NCBI RefSeq assembly: GCF_901827175.1
Contig: NZ_LR594662.1
Coordinates: 4,960,001 to 5,024,000, forward strand
Direction of reading: 5' to 3'
Length of the DNA stretch: 64,000 nucleotides
Origin: Variovorax sp. RA8
Lineage (GTDB): Bacteria; Pseudomonadota; Gammaproteobacteria; Burkholderiales; Burkholderiaceae_C
Both the position numbers and the translations under genes were made by a program. The notes beneath the pieces were generated by a model, which did no database searches, was not told where the DNA came from, and worked only from the letters and a program-made list of their open reading frames with translations. Below, one piece after another: positions 58,078 through 64,000 of the stretch (positions are counted from its first letter, which is position 1; every line of letters begins with the position of its first letter).

Positions 58078-59304
58078 ATGAAGCTGCTCGTCTACGGCAT
58101 CAATTTCGCACCGGAGCTGACCGGCATCGGCAAGTACACCGGGGAGATGGTGGCCTGGCTCGTGGCGCACGGCCACGAAGTGCGGGTGGTGACGGCCCCG
58201 CCCTATTACCCCGACTGGGAAGTGCAGCCGGGCTACCACGCCGGGCGCTACATCCGACACGAATGGCAGGGTGCCCAGGTCTTTCGCGCGCCGTTGTGGG
58301 TGCCGCGCAAGGTGACCGGTGCGAAGCGGCTGCTGCATCTGGCAAGCTTTGCCGCCAGCAGCGTGCCGGCCCTGCTCACCCAATGGCACTGGAAGCCGGA
58401 CGTGGTGTGGGTCACGGAGCCTCCGATGTTCTGCACGCCGGCGGCCCTGGCTTTCGCGCGCCTGCGCTCGGCCAAGTCCTGGTTGCATATCCAGGACTAC
58501 GAGGTGGACGCCGCCTTCGAGCTCGGCCTGCTCAGGGGGGCGCGCACGCGCGCCTTCGTCGCGGCGGCCGAGCGCTGGCTGATGCGCCGCTTCGACCGCA
58601 TTTCGACGATCTCGCAACGCATGCTCGAACGCGCGCGCAACAAGGGCACCGAGGACGCACGGCTGGTCTTGCTGCCCAACTGGGCGGACGTCTCGGGGAT
58701 CCAGCCGCTGCAAGGCGTGAGCCCCTACCGCGCCGAGCTCGGCATTCGCCCCGACGCGGTGGTGGCGCTCTACTCGGGCAACATGGGCGCCAAGCAGGGC
58801 CTGGAGCTGTTGGCCGAAATGGCCTTGATGCTCAAGGACCAGCCCGGCCTGGAGTTCGTGTTCTGCGGCAACGGCGCCGGTCGCGCCGCGCTGATGAAGC
58901 GCTGCGAGTCGCTCGCCAATGTGCGCTTCCTCGACTTGCAGCCGGTCGAGCGGCTCGGCGACTTTCTTGGCCTGGCCGACATCCACCTGCTGCCCCAGCG
59001 TGCCGACGCAGCGGACCTGGTAATGCCCTCCAAGCTGACCGGCATGCTCAGCAGCGGCAGGCCGGTGGTCGCTGGTGCACGCCCCGAGACCGAGCTCGGC
59101 AAGGTGACGGCCGAATGCGGCATCGCCGTGCCGCCGGACGACGCCAGATCCTTCGCAGACGCCGTGCTGGCGCTGGCATCGCAGCCCGAACGCCGGCGCG
59201 AGCTGGGGCTCAAGGCGCGCGCGGTCGCCGAAGCGCGCTTCGATCGCGATGCCGTGCTGGCGCAGTTCGAGCGCGACCTGCTGGCCTGCGTTGCTAAGCG
59301 CTGA
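58078..59304 (+). CDS. wcaI: WcaI-like colanic-acid-type glycosyltransferase
   Basis: The 408-residue GT4-type protein opens LLVYGINFAPELTGIGKYTG, then VVTAPPYYPDW, as in WcaI of the colanic acid cluster. It has LYSGNMGAKQGLELLAEMAL and MPSKLTGMLSSGRPVVAG in the donor domain. WcaI is assigned to fucose transfer in colanic acid synthesis, which fits the fcl gene here. The ATG at 58078 (MKLLVYG) is chosen; the upstream frame is a shadow. It is the last plus-strand gene of the locus. Confidence 0.82.
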   Translation: MKLLVYGINFAPELTGIGKYTGEMVAWLVAHGHEVRVVTAPPYYPDWEVQPGYHAGRYIRHEWQGAQVFRAPLWVPRKVTGAKRLLHLASFAASSVPALLTQWHWKPDVVWVTEPPMFCTPAALAFARLRSAKSWLHIQDYEVDAAFELGLLRGARTRAFVAAAERWLMRRFDRISTISQRMLERARNKGTEDARLVLLPNWADVSGIQPLQGVSPYRAELGIRPDAVVALYSGNMGAKQGLELLAEMALMLKDQPGLEFVFCGNGAGRAALMKRCESLANVRFLDLQPVERLGDFLGLADIHLLPQRADAADLVMPSKLTGMLSSGRPVVAGARPETELGKVTAECGIAVPPDDARSFADAVLALASQPERRRELGLKARAVAEARFDRDAVLAQFERDLLACVAKR

Positions 59305-59319
59305 GAGGAACGCCCGCTC

Positions 59320-59352
59320 AAAAAAAACCGGGCCTCGGCCCGGTTCTTTTTT
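59320..59352. terminator. Bidirectional terminator between wcaI and wzc
   Basis: AACCGGGCC (59326-59334) pairs perfectly with GGCCCGGTT (59337-59345). A run of A precedes the stem and CTTTTTT follows it, so it works for both convergent operons (wcaI from the left, wzc from the right). Confidence 0.9.
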
Positions 59353-59355
59353 GCC

Positions 59356-61605
59356 TCACTGCTCTTCGGGCAGGATGCTCTCGTAGTTGTAGCTGGTGTA
59401 GCGGTACCGCCCGTACTTGTAGGGTGTGAAGGTGCGCCGGCCCAGGTCCATCGCGTTGAGCAGCACGCCTGTGGCGGCCTTGCCGCTCATGGAGAGGCGT
59501 CGCGTGCTTTCCTTGAGCTCGCCCATGGTCGACTGGTCGGCGCGCGCCACCAGCAGTACCGTGCCCACATGGGCCGCCACAGTGGACGTGTCGGCGGCCA
59601 CCAGCACCGGCGGCGTGTCGATGACGACCAGGTCGTACTGCTCGGACAGGCGCTCCAACATGGTCTTGAACGAGTCCGACACCAGCAGTTCCGCCGGGTT
59701 CGGCGGCAGTTGGCCGGTGGCAAGGAAATCGAGGTTGGGCACGACCTGACGGTGCACGGTCTGCTGCACCGTCAGGCTGCCCGCGATCAGCTCGGACAGG
59801 CCGCCGTGGCGCTGCAGGCCGAAGTACTGGTGCGTGTGGCCGCGGCGCAGGTCGGCGTCGATCAGCAGCGTGCGCTTGCCTGCGGCGGCCATGAGGGCGG
59901 CAAAGTTGGCCGTCACGAAGCTCTTGCCGACGCCTGGCGTGGGGCCGCTGATCAGCACCCGGTTGTTGGGCGACTCCAGCATTGCGAATTGCATCGCGGT
60001 GCGCAGGCTGCGCAGACTCTCGACCGCCGGGTCGTCAGGGTTCTCGATCGCCAGCAGGCGCACGCCGGTCGCGCCGCTGAGCCGGCGCTTGGCTATGGCG
60101 GCCTGCGAGGGGCTCAGCGGAATTGTCGAGAACACGGGCAGGCCGGTGTCGGCTTCGACCTCGTGCGGATCGCGCAGCCGCTGCTCGACGAAGGAGCTGC
60201 GGATGAAGGCCGCGACGATGCCGAGGAACAGCCCCAGCGCCAGCGCCGCGGCGATGATCACCTTGCGGTTCGGCTTGACCGGCTGCGAGGGCACCACCGC
60301 CTCGTCGAGCACGCGCACGTTGCCGACCTTGCCTTCCTTCACCAGGCGCAGCTGCAGCGCATTGTTGAGCAGCGACTGGTACAGCTCGGTGTTCACCTTG
60401 ACGTCGCGCTCCATGCGCACCGCTTCCTGCTGGATCGCCGGCAGGCCCTTGATGCGTTCCTGGATGCTGCCCATGTCGGACCTCAGCGCCGCGATCTGGC
60501 TGTCCAGGGTCTGCACCGCAGGATGGGCAGAAGTGAAACGCGACTCCAGCTCGCGCCGGCGCTGCTGGGCATCCAGCAGCTTGGTCTGCCGGTCGACCGA
60601 CTGGCCCAGGATCAGCGCGGCTTCCTCGCTGAAGGCCACCGTCCCCTTCTGGTTGCGATAGCGGTTGTAGACCTCCTCCGAAGCCTCCAGCTGCTTCTTG
60701 AACAGGGGCAGCTGGACGTCGAGGAAGGCCAAGGTCTTCTGCGCTTCCGCGGCCTTGCGCTCGATGTTTTGCTTGACGTACTGGTCGCCCACGGCGTTGA
60801 GCACACGCGTCAGCTTGAAGGGATCGGTGTCCTGCAGCGATACGTTGACGATGCCCGAGTTCTTGCCGCGCTCCTGGAGGACAAGACTGGACTGCAATCC
60901 GATGGTGGTCGGAAGCTTTGCGTAGCGGTACAGGTTGAACAGCGCGCCCGGCTTGCCGGCCAGCTGGTCGATCTGCAGCGTGATCGGCCCCTCGGGCGTC
61001 TCGGCCTTCAGCATTGTGCCGACGGTGCCCTTGAGCTGCTGCATGCCTGGGTAGTCCAGCGTGTACTGGTTGTTCGCTGCGGCGGTCACGGTGAACAGGC
61101 CGCCTTCCATGATGGTCGGCACGTCGAACTGCGAGACGAGGATGCGCTCGGTACCGGACACATAGCCGTCGAGCCAGAGGAAGCCCGGGTCCGAAAGGCC
61201 GTTGGCGCGGCGCGCCAGCCAGCCGCCGATGTAGGGCACATAGCGGGGTCCGGAGGCGATGTAGAGCTTCGCGGCCTCCACCGCCTGGCCTGCGATCATG
61301 CGCGAGCGGATGATCTCGATCTCGGCGCTCGCCGGCGTCTTCACGTCCACCAGGCCTCCGGCTTCGGCCAGGATGCCCTTGCCCCCGGGCTCCGTGTCCT
61401 CGACCTGGATCACCATGTTGGACTCGTAGACCGGGCGCTCCAGGAAAGCATAGCTCGCGCCGATCACGAACACGACGAGGGTGATCGCCGCGATCAGCCA
61501 CTTGTTCGAGATCAGGACGTCGATGTAGCGCCCGATGTCGAGGTCTTCCTCGTCCGCCGCGCTCGCCGGGGAGGGATTCGTCTTGGTAATGATTGAGGAA
61601 GTCAT
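59356..61605 (-). CDS. wzc: Wzc-type tyrosine autokinase / polysaccharide co-polymerase
   Basis: Wzc controls chain length and export of group 1-type capsule or exopolysaccharide through cycles of tyrosine phosphorylation. The 749-residue product has a Wzz domain bounded by two membrane helices (about 38-57 and 450-468), with a coiled periplasmic part between. A cytoplasmic BY-kinase domain carries Walker A GPTPGVGKSF (about residue 550), Walker A' LLIDADLRRG and Walker B VVIDTPPVL. The C-terminus YKYGRYRYTSYNY is a six-tyrosine autophosphorylation cluster. Its ATG shares a base with the wzb stop (TGATG). Confidence 0.95.
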   Translation of the reverse strand: MTSSIITKTNPSPASAADEEDLDIGRYIDVLISNKWLIAAITLVVFVIGASYAFLERPVYESNMVIQVEDTEPGGKGILAEAGGLVDVKTPASAEIEIIRSRMIAGQAVEAAKLYIASGPRYVPYIGGWLARRANGLSDPGFLWLDGYVSGTERILVSQFDVPTIMEGGLFTVTAAANNQYTLDYPGMQQLKGTVGTMLKAETPEGPITLQIDQLAGKPGALFNLYRYAKLPTTIGLQSSLVLQERGKNSGIVNVSLQDTDPFKLTRVLNAVGDQYVKQNIERKAAEAQKTLAFLDVQLPLFKKQLEASEEVYNRYRNQKGTVAFSEEAALILGQSVDRQTKLLDAQQRRRELESRFTSAHPAVQTLDSQIAALRSDMGSIQERIKGLPAIQQEAVRMERDVKVNTELYQSLLNNALQLRLVKEGKVGNVRVLDEAVVPSQPVKPNRKVIIAAALALGLFLGIVAAFIRSSFVEQRLRDPHEVEADTGLPVFSTIPLSPSQAAIAKRRLSGATGVRLLAIENPDDPAVESLRSLRTAMQFAMLESPNNRVLISGPTPGVGKSFVTANFAALMAAAGKRTLLIDADLRRGHTHQYFGLQRHGGLSELIAGSLTVQQTVHRQVVPNLDFLATGQLPPNPAELLVSDSFKTMLERLSEQYDLVVIDTPPVLVAADTSTVAAHVGTVLLVARADQSTMGELKESTRRLSMSGKAATGVLLNAMDLGRRTFTPYKYGRYRYTSYNYESILPEEQ

Positions 61606-62048
61606 CAACTGGATACTCTTGAAATGCGTTGGGCCCACTGCCTGGCGCCGGATTCGATGAGCTGGAGCGAGTGCTCGAAGAGGCTGCGATCCTCCCGGTA
61701 AGGATCAGGCACGTCCTCGTCGCTGAACTCGCAAAGACGGAACACCTTGCCAGCAGCGAAGAGATAGCGCTCCTGGACCGCGCGGCGTTGCTCGCGGTCC
61801 ATCACCAGGATCAGGTCGGCGCGCTGGCACATCTCGAGGCTGAGCTGCTGCGCCCGGTGCCCGCCGATATCGATGCCGCGCGCGTCCAGCAGCTCGCGCG
61901 CGGTGGGGTCCGCAGGCTTGCCGACCAGCGCCTGCAGGCCGGCCGAACCGACCTGCACGCCGGGCAGGTCGGCCGCCATCACGGCTTCGGCCATCGGGCT
62001 GCGGCAGATGTTGCCGGTGCACACGACGAGGACGTTCTGGATGGCCAC
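61605..62048 (-). CDS. wzb: Low-molecular-weight protein tyrosine phosphatase Wzb
   Basis: Wzb removes phosphate from the tyrosine tail of Wzc. The 147-residue product has the P-loop VCTGNICRSPM (Cys10, Arg16) and the general acid in VPDPYREDRS. GTG at 62048 was chosen because it gives the 147 residues typical of Wzb, starts at the first strand, and shares one base with the wza stop (TAGTG). A longer frame to 62144 is a shadow of wza. Confidence 0.95.
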   Translation of the reverse strand: MAIQNVLVVCTGNICRSPMAEAVMAADLPGVQVGSAGLQALVGKPADPTARELLDARGIDIGGHRAQQLSLEMCQRADLILVMDREQRRAVQERYLFAAGKVFRLCEFSDEDVPDPYREDRSLFEHSLQLIESGARQWAQRISRVSS

Positions 62049-63211
62049 TATCTGCCGCTCCCACCGGTGCTGCGCGAGCCCAGATCGCGATAGGAGGTCG
62101 CGGTCGTGGCGGTCGGAAGGATCAGGCTGAGCACGCGGTTCCACTGGACCAGCGGCACCGGGTCGACGTAGACCACGTCCTTGGGCCTGAGGGCGAAGCC
62201 GTCCGCCATCGCGATCGCCGTGGGGGTGCGGGCGTCCAGGTGGAAGATCGACAGGCCATCCGTCTCGTTGCGGATCACGTAGATCTGGCGCGGGTTGGCG
62301 GTACCGAGGTTGACGCCGCCGACTTCGGTCAGCGCGTCGTTCAGGCTGAGCCGGCCGTTGCGCATCACCACGCCTGTCTGCACGTTCACCTCACCCATGA
62401 CGGTGACCTTGCGTTCATCGCGGCTGCGCACCATCACCAGGTCGCCCGACCGCAGCGGGATGCTGGTCGGCGCGATGCCTGCCTCGGCCATGGACATGAG
62501 GTCGAGCGTGACGGTCTTGCCATCGCGGGTCAGGGTCACGGCAGAGCGGTCCCCGTTCCCCGAGAACCCGCCCGCGCGGTTGATCGCTTCGGCCAGGGTC
62601 ATGGGGATGTCAGTGAAGATCTGCAGGCCGGGCGTGCGGACTTCACCTTCGATGTAGGCACGCTTGCTGCGGAAGGCGTTCACGCGCACGCTCAGCTGCG
62701 GGCTCTTGAATACCCGGGACAGCCTGTTGATCAGCGTTTGCTCCAGGTCCTGGACCGTCATGCCTTCGGCCTTGATCTGGCCCACGTAGGGGAAGCTCAT
62801 GTGGCCCGTGTTGGACACAATGAAGCCGGGCGCCGGCGACACGCTCGCCTGATCGGCCACGGTCGTCGCAGGGATTCCGCTGAACACGATTTCCGGATGG
62901 TCATAGACCACGATGCTCACCACATCGCCAGGACCGATCTTGTAAACCGGCGGCTCACCCACCAGCGCCCGTACTTCGGGGGGCACGTTGTTGCCGACAG
63001 CGGCGCGCTGCGCCCGGATCAGCTGGGGCGTGATCTCGGTGATCGCGCCCGGAGGTGGCGGATCGATCTCCGAGGTGGAAAAGCCCGAAGGCGAAACAGC
63101 CTGGGCACCGTCGTTGCCCGCCGAACGAAAGCCCGGGGCCAGTGGCGCACAAGCCTGTAACAGCAGCCCTGCCAAGGCGAACAAAGTGGCATGTAGTAGG
63201 AAACGTTTCAA
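62048..63211 (-). CDS. wza: Wza-type outer-membrane polysaccharide export lipoprotein
   Basis: Wza forms the outer-membrane channel for the polymer. The 387-residue product has a lipoprotein signal ending LLLQAC (Cys21), the polysaccharide export domain (YKIGPGDVVSIVVYDHPE, GHMSFPYVGQIKAEGMTVQD) and two SLBB repeats (VRTPGLQIFTDIPMTLAEAI and VNVQTGVVMRNGRLSLNDAL). No ATG is in frame. TTG at 63211 is preferred because GGAG lies six bases upstream; the TTG at 63217 would sit directly on it. wzb and wzc follow as one operon. Confidence 0.92.
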   Translation of the reverse strand: MKRFLLHATLFALAGLLLQACAPLAPGFRSAGNDGAQAVSPSGFSTSEIDPPPPGAITEITPQLIRAQRAAVGNNVPPEVRALVGEPPVYKIGPGDVVSIVVYDHPEIVFSGIPATTVADQASVSPAPGFIVSNTGHMSFPYVGQIKAEGMTVQDLEQTLINRLSRVFKSPQLSVRVNAFRSKRAYIEGEVRTPGLQIFTDIPMTLAEAINRAGGFSGNGDRSAVTLTRDGKTVTLDLMSMAEAGIAPTSIPLRSGDLVMVRSRDERKVTVMGEVNVQTGVVMRNGRLSLNDALTEVGGVNLGTANPRQIYVIRNETDGLSIFHLDARTPTAIAMADGFALRPKDVVYVDPVPLVQWNRVLSLILPTATTATSYRDLGSRSTGGSGR

Positions 63212-63261
63212 ACCCAACTCCGAGTCATGACCCTGAATGAATACTTTTGCAAACAGTTACG

Positions 63262-63290
63262 ACTGTACATCAGCAAAGCGCCAGGCTCAA
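63262..63290 (-). promoter_or_regulatory. Candidate promoter of wza-wzb-wzc
   Basis: On the minus strand TTGAGC (63290-63285) and TACAGT (63267-63262) are 17 bases apart, four of six matches each. A short inverted repeat ACAGT-TACG-ACTGT (63253-63266) covers the -10 and start region and could be an operator. Confidence 0.4.
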
Positions 63291-63373
63291 ATTCTTTCTT
63301 GGCCTAGAGCGTTAGGCAGGGTAAACGGGTGTGGCGTCAGATGGGGTAAGCGAGCTCCTACACGGCGCAGTTT

Positions 63374-63411
63374 CAAGCGCTAATTAGGTCTTCAGCTATC
63401 AAAAAGATAGC
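63374..63411. repeat. Comamonadaceae-type palindromic intergenic repeat
   Basis: The stretch contains CAAGCGCTAATTAGG, then GCTATC-AAAAA-GATAGC (stem 63395-63400 with 63406-63411). From memory, sequences with an AAGCGCT block next to a GCTATCAAAAA-type palindrome are scattered in many copies in Comamonadaceae genomes. Only one clear copy is in this window. On the minus strand it lies just after hemY and may also help stop that transcript. Confidence 0.5.
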
Positions 63412-63434
63412 GATACGGGACCAGTTCACCCCAT

Positions 63435-64000
63435 TCAGGGGGTTTCGATCTGTGCAGCGCGCTTCCAGGCAGCAGAAGCCTGATTAGCGTCGTCGCGAGC
63501 TTCGGCGAGTTCTGCCAACGCTTGCCAAGCCCGGCGGTGCAAAACTGGATCTTGTAACGCCAGACCGGCATGCGTGAGCAGTTGTTGCGCCTTGCCCCAG
63601 AGCTGACGCTTCATGCACGCCATGCCGGCGAGATACTGCAGGTTGGCGTCCCGCGGATTGTTGCGCTGCGCCGATTCGATGCGTGCCAGCCAGTCGGCAT
63701 CGACCGAATCGAGACCGGCCTCCAGCGCCCGCACCAGCTTCACGCGCAACGATTCGTGCAGGCTGCGAGGCTGCTCGATCATGCGCTCCCACACCGGCAG
63801 CAGCCAAGCGCGCGCGAGCGTGAGGTCGCCGCGCAGTGCGACCATGCGCTGCGCCGCATGGATCGCGACCTCGGGCATCTCGCGCTCCCCGCCCTCGAGC
63901 TCGCTCCAGGCCCGCAGGAGTTGGTTGGAGTCATGCGCGCCCGAGAGCAGCTCGGTCGCCAGGCCGCGCACGATGCTCTGCGCCGCGGCATCGGAGAAGG
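63435..64000 (-). CDS. hemY: HemY-like TPR membrane protein, C-terminal part
   Basis: The frame enters from beyond the window end, so only about 188 C-terminal residues are visible. The sequence is a series of helical hairpins of tetratricopeptide type (NPRDANLQYLAGMACMKRQL, then LWGKAQQLLTHAGLALQDPV), ending KRAAQIETP, as in the C-terminal part of HemY. This HemY is the hemX/hemY-operon membrane protein of proteobacteria, not protoporphyrinogen oxidase; its exact role in heme synthesis is unclear. The internal ATG at 63971 is not a believable start since the frame stays open upstream. Confidence 0.75.
   Translation of the reverse strand, partial: FSDAAAQSIVRGLATELLSGAHDSNQLLRAWSELEGGEREMPEVAIHAAQRMVALRGDLTLARAWLLPVWERMIEQPRSLHESLRVKLVRALEAGLDSVDADWLARIESAQRNNPRDANLQYLAGMACMKRQLWGKAQQLLTHAGLALQDPVLHRRAWQALAELAEARDDANQASAAWKRAAQIETP

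Noticed and set aside
59569-61596. 675-codon plus-strand frame inside wzc
   Set aside because: Opposite-strand shadow of wzc, which has complete Wzz and BY-kinase motifs.

Overview
The window is a GC-rich, almost fully coding stretch of a betaproteobacterial chromosome. The gene orders sdhDABE-gltA, leuCDB-asd-fimV-truA-trpFBA-accD, rpmF-plsX-fabHDG-acpP-fabF-rpoE-rseAB-mucD-lepA-lepB-rnc-era-recO-pdxJ-acpS-nagZ and rluC/rne are typical of Burkholderiales. Together with a palindromic repeat of Comamonadaceae type near 63.4 kb, they point to a Comamonadaceae member, probably Variovorax-like. The genus is an inference. I see no tRNA, rRNA, CRISPR array, insertion sequence or prophage.

Layout. 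1-4.6 kb (+): end of sdhD, then sdhA, sdhB, sdhE and gltA (TCA cycle), and an entericidin-type mini-lipoprotein. 4.8-10.2 kb (+): a LysR regulator, leuC-leuD-leuB and asd. 10.35-17.7 kb (+): fimV, truA, trpF, trpB, trpA, accD. 17.7-22.3 kb: a YggT membrane protein (-), a LON-domain protein (+), and a coupled trio lysS, Hsp70-like, YgjP-type metallopeptidase (+). 22.3-41.7 kb (-): about 19 kb of codirectional housekeeping genes, in transcription order yceD-rpmF-plsX-fabH-fabD-fabG-acpP-fabF-ygfX-like-rpoE-rseA-rseB-mucD, then after a 0.5 kb gap lepA-lepB-DUF4845-rnc-era-recO-pdxJ-acpS-nagZ. 41.7-44.2 kb (+): maf, a tetrapyrrole-methylase-family methyltransferase, an MFS transporter. 44.2-47.4 kb (-): rluC, a gph-like phosphatase, a Rieske ferredoxin, an SppA-type peptidase. 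47.9-50.8 kb (+): rne, behind a 0.54 kb structured leader.

51.4-63.2 kb is an exopolysaccharide locus of Wzy/Wza-Wzc type. Seven plus-strand genes (phosphoglycosyl transferase, manC, fcl, glycosyltransferase, Wzy-like polymerase, two more glycosyltransferases) converge on wza-wzb-wzc on the minus strand, with a bidirectional terminator between them. manC plus fcl implies a GDP-fucose-derived polymer, but gmd and a Wzx flippase are not in the window. The window ends inside a hemY-like gene.

No large unknown system stands out. The least explained DNA lies in three non-coding stretches: the lepA-mucD gap (30265-30786: candidate small RNA or attenuator, DnaA-box-like 9-mers, a perfect palindrome), the rne leader (47355-47894), and the exopolysaccharide promoter region (50829-51361: four copies of CGTTTG in two inverted pairs and a duplicated core-promoter-like block).
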